DNA of 64,000 nucleotides from Slackia faecicanis (GTDB lineage Bacteria; Actinomycetota; Coriobacteriia; Coriobacteriales; Eggerthellaceae), in contig NZ_QICB01000008.1 of the NCBI RefSeq assembly GCF_003725295.1, positions 1-64,000 of the forward strand, written 5' to 3'. Below the pieces are notes generated by a model, which saw nothing but the letters and a program-made list of their open reading frames with translations, was not told where the DNA came from and searched no databases. The position numbers and the translations under genes are program-made. Numbering within the stretch: position 1 is the first letter of the stretch; the number at the start of each line of letters is the position of its first letter. Shown in pieces: positions 56,146 through 64,000 of this stretch.

Positions 56146-56195
56146 TTCGATGGTGCCCCCGGGCCGATTCGAACGGCCGACACCCGCTTTAGGAG
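56146..56195. repeat. attR-like direct repeat within tRNA-Arg(CCT)
   Basis: Identical to 52327-52376. Here the copy is part of the intact tRNA gene. Confidence 0.9.
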
Positions 56196-56226
56196 AGCGG
56201 TGCTCTATCCCCTGAGCTACGGAGGC
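56151..56226 (-). tRNA. tRNA-Arg(CCT)
   Basis: 76 bases with encoded CCA. Acceptor GCCTCCG paired to the 3' CGGGGGC side, D arm TAGCTCAGGGGATAGAGC, anticodon loop CT-CCT-AA, T loop TTCGAAT. It reads AGG and is the integration site of the island. Confidence 0.95.
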
Positions 56227-56330
56227 GTATGCAAAAATCTATTCTACCATTGCATGGGTGGATGCGCTCCCGGTGCGATGAATTTCCTTGATATTCGTCT
56301 TTCGCCGCGTCGATGCCCCGTTTTCGGCGT

Positions 56331-57347
56331 CTACGCCGGCCGCGAAGGCTGCTCGATCGCGACGACCCTTCCTTCGTCGTCGGCCAAATACGCCGCCATG
56401 ATAGAGGGGTGTTCGCGGACGAAGCGGACGGCCCGTTCTTTTCCCAGCGCGAGCAGCGTGGTCGAATACCCTTCCGCATCGAGCGACGTGCGTGCGACGA
56501 CGGTTGCTCCTGCGATGTCGGTCTGCACGGGAAAACCCGTTTCGGGGTCGAGGATGTGGTGGTACGTCGTGCCGCCGCGCTCGAACGAGCGCTCGTAGGT
56601 GCCGCTCGTGACGGCCGATGCGTCCATGAGCGGCACGGCGCCGAGGATCTTGCCGCTCTCGCGCGTTTCGCGCGGGTCTTGCAGGCCGATTTTCCACGGA
56701 TTGCCGTCGGGCTTCATACCATGGGCGAGCACATTGCCACCCAGATTCACGATGAAGGAATGCACGCCTGCCTGAAGAAGAATGGCTCCGACCGCATCGG
56801 CTATATAGCCCTTAGCGGTCCCGCCCACGTCGACCGAGGAGTCGGGGTCGTCGAGCCGAATGCGGTAGCGCGCCTTGCCGTCGTATTCGCTTTCGGCTTC
56901 GTCGAATTCGATGCCGCGCCAATCCACATGGCGAAGCGCGGCTTTCAGCTTCGCTTCGTCGGCGATGATGCCGCGATGGAAATCCCACAGGCGTACGGCG
57001 GACCCCATGGTGATGTCGAATACGCCGCCGCTTTCGGCGCAGTAGCGAACCGACGCCGTCAGCAGATCGAATGTTTCACGTGAAACATCGACCCATGCTC
57101 CGCGCGCGTCGTTGATCCTCGAAATGTCGGAGCGGGGAAGCGTGCGGCTGAATAGTCGTTCGAACCTGCGACACGCGTTGAGTGTTCGCTGAAACGCTTC
57201 GCGGCAGGCGTCTTCTTCGGCGAACGCTTGCAGGCTGACCACCGTATTGAATGCGTAGAACATCGCCGCGCATTGCCCCGATGCGTCAGGGCCTCGGAAG
57301 TCGAATGCGTCTTCGAGGGGGATAGGATCTGCGGCTTGCGCGGTCAC
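56331..57347 (-). CDS. apbE: FAD:protein FMN transferase (ApbE family)
   Basis: ApbE attaches FMN covalently to threonine of target flavoproteins such as RnfD/RnfG, NqrB/C and extracellular reductases. The 338-residue product has DISRINDARG, GGVFDITMGSAVRLWDF, VDVGGTAKGYIADAV, NLGGNVLAHG, the metal/FAD site SAVTSGTYERS and YHHILDPETGFPV. No lipoprotein signal is present at the N-terminus, unlike many ApbE proteins, so it may act inside or be exported otherwise. GTG 57347 follows AAAGGAACC. parS site 6 falls within codons for VSRET (about residue 88). Confidence 0.92.
   Translation of the reverse strand: MTAQAADPIPLEDAFDFRGPDASGQCAAMFYAFNTVVSLQAFAEEDACREAFQRTLNACRRFERLFSRTLPRSDISRINDARGAWVDVSRETFDLLTASVRYCAESGGVFDITMGSAVRLWDFHRGIIADEAKLKAALRHVDWRGIEFDEAESEYDGKARYRIRLDDPDSSVDVGGTAKGYIADAVGAILLQAGVHSFIVNLGGNVLAHGMKPDGNPWKIGLQDPRETRESGKILGAVPLMDASAVTSGTYERSFERGGTTYHHILDPETGFPVQTDIAGATVVARTSLDAEGYSTTLLALGKERAVRFVREHPSIMAAYLADDEGRVVAIEQPSRPA
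57072..57087. promoter_or_regulatory. parS site 6, inside apbE
   Basis: A perfect TGTTTCACGTGAAACA, read on the minus strand as the codons for Val-Ser-Arg-Glu-Thr. It is the most distant site, about 39 kb from the DnaA boxes. Confidence 0.95.
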
Positions 57348-57430
57348 GGTCGGTTCCTTTCTTATGCATACGGCTCAGGCGGCGTTTGCGCGGTGTTCGG
57401 CGTTCGAGGCGCACGGAGCATCGGCTTCGC

Positions 57431-58585
57431 CTACGGAATGCGCACCAGCTTTTTGTACGTTTCCAACCCCGCCGCAAGTATGCGCTCGTCGAAATCGAAC
57501 GTGTCGGCGTGCAGGGGAATGCCCGTTCCCGTTCCCAGAAGCAGGAACACGCCCGGCAGATGGCGCTGGTAGAAGGCGAAATCCTCGCCGATCAGCAGCG
57601 GTTCGGGCAGCTCGTGCAAATCGGGCAGCGCCGCACGCGCTAAGTCGAAGAGGGCTTCATCGTTGACCACGGGGGGATAGCCTTCGCTGAAATGAACGGT
57701 GCAGGTGCAGCCCGCTTCGGCGGCGCGGCTTTCGGCGAGTTCGGCCAAATGCTGCTTGGCCGTTACGGTCATGGTATCTGAATAGGTGCGCAGGCTGCCT
57801 TCGATGTGCGTGTGCGAGGAAATGACGTTGCGCGCCTGTCCGCTTTGCAAAAGGCCGAACTTGAGCAGGCACGGCTCGGCTTTCGCCTGCTCGGCCATGT
57901 AACCGTAGGCGTCCAACACGAATCGCATGCCGGCCTCGAGGGAGTCGGCGCCGTCGGCCGCCTTGGCGATGTGGGTCGCCTTGCCGTGGAAATCGAAGGT
58001 CGATTCGCTCGTCGCGGCAAGCAACGGACCGGGACGGCTCGCCACTTCGCCCATCGCGAGATCGGGCCACAGATGGAAGCCGAATATGCGGTCGACGCCA
58101 TAGCGCTCGAACACGCCCGATTCGCAGATGAAACGCGCGCCGCCCGTGGTTTCTTCGGCCGGCTGGAATACCAGAAGAACGCTGCGGGGCAGCTCGTCGA
58201 ACGATTCCGCAAGATGGTGAGCCAGGCCGAGCACCATGGCCATGTGGCCGTCGTGGCCGCAGGCGTGCATATGACCCTGATGGCATGAGGCGTATTCCGC
58301 GCCCGACTTCTCGGTCACGGGGAGGGCGTCCATGTCGGATCGCACGGCCGTGGCATGCTCGCTTTTGCGGTCGAAGAACATGCAGAGCGAGCTTTTGCAG
58401 GGCGAAAAGACCGTGCAGGCGTCTTTTCCGTATCGCGCGGTCACGTCATCGCACAGGGCCTCCAGCTCGCCGCACACGTAGCGAAGCGTTTCGGGCAGAT
58501 CGAAGTCCAGCTCGGGGATGCGATGCAGGTCGCGACGCAGGCGCGTGAGGAGTGCGAGTTCGTCGGCGGGAGAAGCGGTGGTCAT
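57431..58585 (-). CDS. M20 family amidohydrolase/deacetylase
   Basis: A 384-residue zinc peptidase-like enzyme of the amidohydrolase (M20D) group. It has RRDLHRIPELDFDLPET, RSDMDALPVTEKSG, the metal site MHACGHDGHMAM, FQPAEETTGGA with the catalytic Glu, GFHLWPDLAMGEV, and the closing metal-ligand segment of the family near GEDFAFYQ. Such enzymes hydrolyse N-acyl amino acids or hippurate, and one branch is N-acetyl-diaminopimelate deacetylase. The nearby dapH (acetylase route) makes the last a good candidate. It is divergent from lysA, starting 58585 with GGAAGGACC before it. Confidence 0.88.
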   Translation of the reverse strand: MTTASPADELALLTRLRRDLHRIPELDFDLPETLRYVCGELEALCDDVTARYGKDACTVFSPCKSSLCMFFDRKSEHATAVRSDMDALPVTEKSGAEYASCHQGHMHACGHDGHMAMVLGLAHHLAESFDELPRSVLLVFQPAEETTGGARFICESGVFERYGVDRIFGFHLWPDLAMGEVASRPGPLLAATSESTFDFHGKATHIAKAADGADSLEAGMRFVLDAYGYMAEQAKAEPCLLKFGLLQSGQARNVISSHTHIEGSLRTYSDTMTVTAKQHLAELAESRAAEAGCTCTVHFSEGYPPVVNDEALFDLARAALPDLHELPEPLLIGEDFAFYQRHLPGVFLLLGTGTGIPLHADTFDFDERILAAGLETYKKLVRIP

Positions 58586-58674
58586 GGCGGTCCTTCCTGC
58601 GGCCGCGTGAGCGGCGCGATTTCGTATTTATTGGTGCAGCATATACGCATTTTTGCAAGCCGGGGCGATTTTTC

Positions 58675-58701
58675 TTGACTATCGCACACTAAAGCGATAA
58701 T
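58675..58701 (+). promoter_or_regulatory. Promoter of the lysA operon
   Basis: TTGACT (58675-58680) and GATAAT (58696-58701), 15 bases apart, just before the riboswitch. Confidence 0.5.
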
Positions 58702-58712
58702 TTCATACCTAC

Positions 58713-58871
58713 GATAGAGGCGCGGACAAGATGAACTTTGGCAGAGCCGGCAGGCGTTCGATGCCAAAGGGAGGTGCGTACCGCCGAACTCGGGTGCCAG
58801 GCGTGGCATTCGGGTGGGCCTGCGGGGAATACCCTCAGGACTGTCCGCGGCAATGCCGCGGGTGCGCTATC
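58713..58871 (+). ncRNA. Lysine riboswitch (L box)
   Basis: The 5' strand GATAGAGGCGCGGAC pairs with the 3' strand GCGCTATC as helix P1. Inside are AAGGGAGGTGCGTACCGCCGA, matching the L-box GAAAGGGGAGCGUCGCCGA core, GGCATTCGG-GTGGGCC, and CAGGACTGTC near the 3' side. The order and spacing match lysine riboswitches. A terminator follows, so lysine should repress lysA, dapA, dapB and dapH by transcription termination. Confidence 0.92.
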
Positions 58872-58895
58872 TTGCTGATATGCATACGGTTTCGT

Positions 58896-58930
58896 ATCGC
58901 CAGTGAGGCAGCGCCTTGCTGGCGATTTTC
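58896..58930 (+). terminator. Riboswitch-controlled terminator
   Basis: ATCGCCAG/CTGGCGAT stem with a 15-base loop followed by TTTT, 25 bases after the lysine aptamer. It is the expression platform. Confidence 0.85.
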
Positions 58931-59074
58931 ATATCGGCAAGCAGGCGCCCTTCTATCCAGTATGTTTCGGTGCGATCCGCGGGTCATTCGTGGCGCCCGC
59001 TTTCGCCCGTTGCATGCGCCCCACGCCCGACGCGCCCCCGAGGCGCAGTGTTGCAGCGAGAAAGGTGCGCCTTC

Positions 59075-60361
59075 ATGGAGAAGAGGCCGTTTGCTACCAA
59101 AGACCAGCTCGAGGCCATAGCCGAGCAGTTCCCCACGCCGTTCCATCTGTATGACGAGGCGGGAATCCGTCGCAATATGGAAGCCCTGCGCGACGCGTTT
59201 TCGTGGAACGAAGGCTACAAAGAGTATTTCGCGGTGAAGGCCACGCCGAATCCGTTCCTCATCAAGATCTTGCAGGAATACGGCTGCGGCTGCGATTGCT
59301 CGTCGTACACCGAACTCATGTTGTCGGACGCATGCGGCGTACGCGGCCATGACATCATGTTTTCTTCGAACGAAACCCCCGCGGCCGATTATGTGCTGGC
59401 CGATAAGCTCGGCGCGATCATCAACCTCGACGACATCACGCATATCGATTTCCTCGAGCAGACTATCGGTTCCATCCCCGAAACGATCAGCTGCCGCTAC
59501 AATCCCGGCGGCCTGTTCGAAATCAGCAACGGCATCATGGACAACCCTGGCGACGCCAAGTACGGCATGACCACCGAGCAGCTCTACGAGGCGTTTCGCA
59601 TTCTGAAGCAGAAGGGTGCCAAGCATTTCGGCATCCACGCGTTCCTTTGCAGCAACACCGTGACTAACGATTACTACCCCAAGCTTGCAGAGGTCCTGTT
59701 CAAGCTCGCGGTCGATCTGCAGCGCGAAACGGGCGCGCACATTTCGTTCATCAACCTGTCGGGCGGCATCGGCATTCCGTACGAGTCCGGCCAGGAGCCC
59801 AATGACATCCGCGTCATCGGCGAAGGCGTTCGCCGCGTGTACGAGGACGTCCTGGTTCCTGCGGGCATGGGCGATGTGGCGCTGTACACCGAGCTCGGCC
59901 GCTTCATGCTGGGCCCTTACGGCTGCCTTGTCACGCGCGCCATCCACGAGAAGCATACTCACAAGGATTACGTCGGCGTGGATGCCTGCGCGGTGAACTT
60001 GATGCGTCCCGCGATTTACGGCGCCTATCACCACATCACGGTGGCGGGCAAGGAAGACGTGCCGTGCGACCACGTGTACGACGTGGTGGGAGGCCTGTGC
60101 GAGAACAGCGATAAATTCGCCGTCGACCGCGCGCTTCCCGAGGTCGTTCCTGGCGACCTTCTGGTCATCCACGACACGGGCGCCCATGGCCACTCTATGG
60201 GATACAACTATAACGGCAAGCTGCGCTCCGCCGAGGTGCTGCTGCGTGAAGACGGAAGCGCACAGCTCATTCGCCGCGCCGAGACGCCGGCGGATTATTT
60301 CGCCACGCTCGATTGTTTCGACGATTACTCCTATCTGGCTCACAAGCCCGAACGGATCTAA
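59075..60361 (+). CDS. lysA: Diaminopimelate decarboxylase
   Basis: LysA decarboxylates meso-diaminopimelate to lysine. The 428-residue alanine-racemase-fold PLP enzyme has the Schiff-base lysine at about 55 in YFAVKATPNP, SCRYNPGG, GIHAFLCSNT, INLSGGIGIPY, the ELGRFMLGPYG phosphate region and a C-terminal VVGGLCENSDKFAVDR with the conserved Cys-Glu-x-x-Asp. The frame is open upstream, but ATG 59075 has GAGAAAGGTGCG before it and the extension would run through the leader. It is the first gene after the lysine riboswitch. Confidence 0.95.
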   Translation: MEKRPFATKDQLEAIAEQFPTPFHLYDEAGIRRNMEALRDAFSWNEGYKEYFAVKATPNPFLIKILQEYGCGCDCSSYTELMLSDACGVRGHDIMFSSNETPAADYVLADKLGAIINLDDITHIDFLEQTIGSIPETISCRYNPGGLFEISNGIMDNPGDAKYGMTTEQLYEAFRILKQKGAKHFGIHAFLCSNTVTNDYYPKLAEVLFKLAVDLQRETGAHISFINLSGGIGIPYESGQEPNDIRVIGEGVRRVYEDVLVPAGMGDVALYTELGRFMLGPYGCLVTRAIHEKHTHKDYVGVDACAVNLMRPAIYGAYHHITVAGKEDVPCDHVYDVVGGLCENSDKFAVDRALPEVVPGDLLVIHDTGAHGHSMGYNYNGKLRSAEVLLREDGSAQLIRRAETPADYFATLDCFDDYSYLAHKPERI

Positions 60362-60403
60362 ATACGGCACAGCGAAAGGATCGCTCTTTCGAAAGGAACG
60401 GAT

Positions 60404-61297
60404 ATGGCTGATCTGAAGAACCTCAAAGGCTCGATCGTGGCGCTTGTCACGCCCTTTGCCGCCGATGGCAGCGTCGATTTCGACGCGCTCGGCCGCCTGA
60501 TTGACTTCCATTTGGAAAATGAAACGGATGCGCTGCTCATTCTGGGCACGACGGGCGAATCGTCGACGATGTCGCACGAAGAAGACGACGCGGTGTGCGA
60601 GTTCACGGTGAAGCGCGTCGCCGGCCGCATTCCCGTCATCGCGGGCAGCGGCTCCAACTCTACGCAGACCATGGTCGAAAAGAGCCTGAGCTATCAGCGC
60701 ATCGGCGTCGACGGCCTGTTGCTCATCACCCCGTACTACAACAAGAGCAACGAAGAGGGCATCTACCGTCACTTCACCGCCGTGCTCGATGCGGTGGACA
60801 TCCCGTGCATCCTGTACAACGTGCCTGGCCGCACCGGATGCTCCATTTCCGAACGCAACGTCGAACGCCTGGCCAAGCATCCCAATGCCCTCGGCATCAA
60901 GGAGGCGTCCGGCAATATGTCGTATGCCGCCCGCATCGCGCGCTACGTGAACGAGGATTTCCTTATGTTCTCGGGCAATGACGACATCGTGCTGCCCATG
61001 ATGGCCCTCGGTGCAAGCGGCGTCATTTCGGTGTGGGCCAACGTCATGCCCCTCGAAGTGCATCGTATGGTCTGGGATTATCTCGAAGGCAACCATGATG
61101 CGGCGCTCGCCGAGCAGCTGCGCTGCATGGATTTGATCGACGCGCTGTTCTGCGAGGTCAATCCCATTCCCGTGAAGGGCGCGCTCGAAATGATGGGCTA
61201 TGGCAAGGCCGAGTACCGCCAGCCGCTGTGCGAGCTGAGCGAAGCGGGCCGCGCGCGCGTCGAAGGAGCTATGAGAGGAGTTGGTCTGATTGGCTAA
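60404..61297 (+). CDS. dapA: 4-hydroxy-tetrahydrodipicolinate synthase
   Basis: DapA condenses pyruvate with aspartate semialdehyde, the first step of the lysine branch. The 297-residue TIM-barrel enzyme has GTTGESSTMSHEE (49-61), the catalytic Tyr138 in YNVPGRTG and the Schiff-base Lys166 in ALGIKEASGN. ATG 60404 is preceded by GAAAGGAACGG. Its end overlaps dapB by 8 bases. Confidence 0.97.
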   Translation: MADLKNLKGSIVALVTPFAADGSVDFDALGRLIDFHLENETDALLILGTTGESSTMSHEEDDAVCEFTVKRVAGRIPVIAGSGSNSTQTMVEKSLSYQRIGVDGLLLITPYYNKSNEEGIYRHFTAVLDAVDIPCILYNVPGRTGCSISERNVERLAKHPNALGIKEASGNMSYAARIARYVNEDFLMFSGNDDIVLPMMALGASGVISVWANVMPLEVHRMVWDYLEGNHDAALAEQLRCMDLIDALFCEVNPIPVKGALEMMGYGKAEYRQPLCELSEAGRARVEGAMRGVGLIG

Positions 61298-62033
61298 CGA
61301 ACAGGAAACCGGGCAGCAGATCGGCGTCTTCGTCATCGGAGACGGCCGTATGGGCACGATTATCCGCGAGCTCGTCGAGGCCGATAGCAGCCTGAAGCTC
61401 GTCGGTATCGTGGGCGCGGATACGAAAGAAAATCTGCGCGATGCGGCCGCCGCCGACGTGGCCATCGACTTCTCCCACAAAGACATGCTCCCGCTTGTCG
61501 AGGCGTACGTCGCGCGCACCGGCGCGGCGCTGGTGAGCGGCGTGACGGGCTATTCGGATGAAGAACTCTCGCGCGTGAAGGCGCTGGGCCGCGGCGCGGC
61601 GGTCATCCATAGCGCCAACTATTCGCTCGGCGTCGCGGTGCTGCGCCGTTTGGCTACCCAGGCCGCCGAGGCTCTCGCCGAGTTCGACATCGAAATCACC
61701 GAGACGCATCACAACCAGAAGGCCGACGCCCCGAGCGGCACGGCGAAGCTGTTGCTCGATGCCGTGAATCCCGAAGGCGCGTACGAGCCGGTGTATGGTC
61801 GCGAGGGCATGTGCGGCAAGCGCGACCCGCGCGAAATCGGCGTCCATGCGCTGCGCGGCGGCACGGTTGCCGGCACGCACACCGTGCATTTCTTCGGTCC
61901 CGACGAAGAGGTCGAGCTGACCCATCGTGCCACGAGCCGTCGCATTTTCGCCACGGGTGCCGTTGCTGCGGCGAAAAAACTCGTCGCTCGCGAGCCTGGG
62001 TTCTACACATTCGACGAGCTGATGTTCGCATAG
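61290..62033 (+). CDS. dapB: 4-hydroxy-tetrahydrodipicolinate reductase
   Basis: DapB reduces the DapA product with NAD(P)H. The 247-residue product has the Rossmann loop VIGDGRMGTII, AIDFSHKDMLP, SGVTGYSDEEL, and the signature ITETHHNQKADAPSGTA with catalytic His and Lys. The start is TTG 61290, overlapping the dapA stop, with GAGAGGAG upstream. It is translationally coupled to dapA. Confidence 0.95.
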   Translation: MANEQETGQQIGVFVIGDGRMGTIIRELVEADSSLKLVGIVGADTKENLRDAAAADVAIDFSHKDMLPLVEAYVARTGAALVSGVTGYSDEELSRVKALGRGAAVIHSANYSLGVAVLRRLATQAAEALAEFDIEITETHHNQKADAPSGTAKLLLDAVNPEGAYEPVYGREGMCGKRDPREIGVHALRGGTVAGTHTVHFFGPDEEVELTHRATSRRIFATGAVAAAKKLVAREPGFYTFDELMFA

Positions 62034-62102
62034 CATGGAAGTAGGCCGGCTTCGCGCCGGCATGCGCCGCCCCGCGGCCCATTCACGAAAAGGAGAACCT
62101 TC

Positions 62103-62822
62103 ATGAACGCAGAGGAAATCATCAATTTCATCGCCACCGCCGAGAAGAAGACGCCCGTGAAGCTGTACGTGCGCGAAAAGCCCGGCCAGAAGATCGACTA
62201 TGCCGCCCATTGCGAAAAGGGCGCCGTCAAGGTGTTCGGCAGCCGCAAGGGCAAGGTCGTGTTCGGCGACTGGGCCGATCTTGCTCCGGTGCTCGAGGAG
62301 AACGTCGAGCGAATCGATTACTACGAGGTCGAAAACGACTGCCGCAATTCTGCCGTGCCGCTGCTCGACAAGAAGGGCATCAATGCGCGAATCGAGCCCG
62401 GCGCGATTATCCGCGACCAGGTTGAAATCGGTGACAACGCGGTCATTATGATGGGTGCCGTCATCAATATCGGCGCCGTGATCGGCGAGGGCACCATGAT
62501 CGATATGGGCTGCGTCCTGGGCGGCCGCGCCACCGTGGGCAAACATTGCCACATCGGCGCAGGCACCGTGCTCGCCGGCGTGGTCGAGCCTGCCAGCGCC
62601 ACGCCCGTCATCGTCGAGGACAATGTCATGATGGGCGCCAACGCCGTCGTACTCGAGGGCGTTCGCGTGGGCGAGGGCGCCGTTGTCGCCGCCGGCGCCG
62701 TGGTGGTCAACGACGTTCCCGCCGGCGCCGTGGTGGCCGGCGTTCCCGCGAAAGTCATCAAGATGAAGGACGAGAAGACCGAAGGCAAGACCGCCCTCGT
62801 GGATGCACTGCGCACGCTCTAG
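62103..62822 (+). CDS. dapH: Tetrahydrodipicolinate N-acetyltransferase
   Basis: DapH acetylates tetrahydrodipicolinate with acetyl-CoA, opening the acetylase branch to diaminopimelate. The 239-residue product has an N-terminal DapH-type domain ([39 protein letters not shown]) and then hexapeptide repeats of a left-handed beta helix ([20 protein letters not shown] and onward). The N-terminal region separates it from the succinyl enzyme DapD. AAAAGGAG precedes ATG 62103. With the M20 enzyme it would complete acetylation and later deacetylation; the aminotransferase could be elsewhere. Confidence 0.93.
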   Translation: MNAEEIINFIATAEKKTPVKLYVREKPGQKIDYAAHCEKGAVKVFGSRKGKVVFGDWADLAPVLEENVERIDYYEVENDCRNSAVPLLDKKGINARIEPGAIIRDQVEIGDNAVIMMGAVINIGAVIGEGTMIDMGCVLGGRATVGKHCHIGAGTVLAGVVEPASATPVIVEDNVMMGANAVVLEGVRVGEGAVVAAGAVVVNDVPAGAVVAGVPAKVIKMKDEKTEGKTALVDALRTL

Positions 62823-62844
62823 AGCTTTATGTCGATATCATTTT

Positions 62845-62884
62845 GCGGACGAAGGGCCTCGCTCATGCGGGGCCCTTCGTCCGC
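62845..62884 (+). terminator. Hairpin after the lysine operon
   Basis: A 14-bp stem GCGGACGAAGGGCC and its complement lies 20 bases after dapH. No T run follows, so termination strength is uncertain. Nothing else is seen up to 63,044. Confidence 0.6.
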
Positions 62885-63044
62885 TGTGGGATAAGGCCTT
62901 GCTCTGTTCGCAACGTAAGGCCGCTCGACTTTGCGTGTCGGCATCATGCTCTTCGTGCGGGCTTCAGCCGTCTGGGTAATCGCAATCGGCGAAACCGGAT
63001 TGAAAGCAGGCGGCGCCTGTAGGGGCGGGGAACGGAAATCGACG

Positions 63045-64000
63045 CTACTCGCCTGGAGTTTCCTTTTCGTAAAGCGAAATCGTCTCGTCGCGATTGTGCG
63101 TGTCGCATTTGCGATAAATGCTGCGAAGGTGCGACTTCACCGTCGATTCGCTGATGAAGAGGGCGTTCTCGATGTACTTCATGCCCCTTCCCGCTATCCA
63201 GAGCTCAAGGACGTCGCGCTCACGGGGCGATATGTCATACGATGCGGCAAAGGCGTCCATTCGCTTGTCGAGCTCGTCTCCCATTGCGGGGCGTGCTTTC
63301 GGTTCTTGATTTTTGGAGCCCTGACCGGCGTCGGCTTTTTGCGATGCAGCGATAGGGTCTGTCTTCGAGCCCTGTTTGTCGGTTGCTGCATCGGCCCTGT
63401 CTTCGTCCTCGAAATCGACTTCGAGGATCAGATGTCCTTCGCTGAATGCGAAACTCACGGCTAGCAGTATGGCCACGATGGCCACGGCGAAGAACAAATG
63501 ACCTTGGGCGGCAAAAAGCGGCGTGACGACTTGGCCGAGCGTATTGCCTGTGCATTCTGCTATCCAGCCGATTGCGAATACGAGATGGGGTTTTACGGGG
63601 GTCTTTTTGGCCCAGAGAGCAAGAACGGTCCAGGTTATCACCTCGGCTGCCAAATTCGCATAGAACACGAGCGCTGCGGTGATGCCTGTCGAAGATGCAA
63701 GAAGGAACACGAAGCCCGCGAAGCAGGATAGAAGGATCTTGTAGAAGATGGACGGGTCTATGCGTTTTTTGACCAGCAGGGCGCTGCCGATGAAGAACGC
63801 GGTAATCGAAAGAGGGACAAGCAGCGAAATCAGCGTAACGGAGGAGTTGAACTGCTCGAATTCGGGGGCGAGGGTCGCGATGGAGCGGACTATGAAGAAG
63901 GTCACCGCCAGGCCGAGCAAAGTACGAGCGGGAATGGCGGCGGCTATCACCTCGCGCATCGTGCGAGAGGCGTCATTTTCCGAACCGCCATCGCGCATTT
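63045..64000 (-). CDS. LuxR-type regulator with multi-pass membrane domain, 5' end cut by the window
   Basis: At least 317 residues are visible; the frame is open to the edge. The N-terminal part holds about six hydrophobic helices (LLGLAVTFFIVRSIA, LVPLSITAFFIGSALL and others), a transporter-like half. After an Asp/Lys/Ala-rich linker, residues about 250-317 are a LuxR helix-turn-helix with YDISPRERDVLELWIAGRG, YIENALFISESTVKSHLRSI and YRKCDTHNRDE. Proteins of this layout, usually near 480 residues, are greatly expanded in Eggerthella and relatives and often control neighbouring oxidoreductases. The first Met seen here (63998) is probably internal. Confidence 0.85.
   Translation of the reverse strand, partial: MRDGGSENDASRTMREVIAAAIPARTLLGLAVTFFIVRSIATLAPEFEQFNSSVTLISLLVPLSITAFFIGSALLVKKRIDPSIFYKILLSCFAGFVFLLASSTGITAALVFYANLAAEVITWTVLALWAKKTPVKPHLVFAIGWIAECTGNTLGQVVTPLFAAQGHLFFAVAIVAILLAVSFAFSEGHLILEVDFEDEDRADAATDKQGSKTDPIAASQKADAGQGSKNQEPKARPAMGDELDKRMDAFAASYDISPRERDVLELWIAGRGMKYIENALFISESTVKSHLRSIYRKCDTHNRDETISLYEKETPGE

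Larger units (their letters stand above)
52377..56195. mobile_element. Small genomic island inserted in tRNA-Arg(CCT)
   Basis: About 3.8 kb bounded by a 50-base exact repeat of the tRNA 3' half, the usual mark of site-specific integration. The intact tRNA lies at the right end, so the island supplied a new 3' half and displaced the original. Contents: ABC-2 permease and ATPase, an XRE regulator with a membrane helix, a YjdF-family gene with structured leader, and an XRE-zinc-ribbon regulator. Base composition looks less GC-rich and codon choice less biased than in the flanks. No integrase is visible, so it is either a remnant or mobilised in trans. Confidence 0.8.

Overview
The window is a contiguous piece of a high-GC bacterial chromosome around the replication origin. 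The organism is most likely a member of the Coriobacteriia, family Eggerthellaceae. The reasons are the dnaA-dnaN-recF-DUF721-gyrB-gyrA and rpmH-rnpA-yidD-yidC-jag-rsmG-parA-parB order, an NRAMP-related transporter of the Eggerthella lenta magnesium type, and a membrane-anchored LuxR regulator at the right edge. The family call is inference from gene content; no 16S gene is present.

Layout. Positions 1-12,715 run mainly leftward: the S6-SSB-S18-L9 operon, two serine tRNAs, a PrsA-like foldase lipoprotein, typA with a J-domain membrane protein, tRNA-Ala and tRNA-Ile, gyrA and gyrB. Positions 12,974-17,617 hold DUF721, recF, dnaN and dnaA, also leftward. The 1.4-kb gap 17,618-19,055 is the origin, with a cluster of DnaA boxes; a TAG/TAA trinucleotide run lies separately between dnaA and dnaN. 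From 19,056 most genes point rightward: L34, RNase P protein, YidD, YidC, Jag, RsmG, ParA, ParB, RlmN, then a rubrerythrin (leftward), D-Ala-D-Ala ligase, an exonuclease-DinG helicase followed by two unusual membrane proteins, three tRNAs, a MgtE_N/CBS protein coupled to an NRAMP-related transporter, SerC-SerA-DUF1015, citrate synthase, an aminotransferase, GalE and a large MacB-like ABC protein.

Positions 52,377-56,195 form a small island inserted in tRNA-Arg(CCT). A 50-bp exact repeat of the tRNA 3' half marks both ends. It carries an ABC-2 exporter pair, two XRE-type regulators and a YjdF-family gene with a structured leader, and has no recognisable integrase. After the intact tRNA come ApbE, an M20 deacetylase and a lysine module (lysine riboswitch, lysA, dapA, dapB, dapH) that fits the acetylase branch of diaminopimelate synthesis.

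Six parS sites (TGTTTCACGTGAAACA or one mismatch) lie at about 3.0, 10.5, 22.2, 22.4, 42.1 and 57.1 kb. One forms the stem of the serC terminator, one sits inside a longer palindrome after rsmG, and one is inside the apbE coding sequence. Other notable points are a membrane protein built on an M28 peptidase fold that has lost most of its metal ligands and carries about 700 disordered residues, and the pairing of a magnesium-sensor-like protein with the NRAMP-related transporter. Gene identities rest on motif recognition only; no database search was run.
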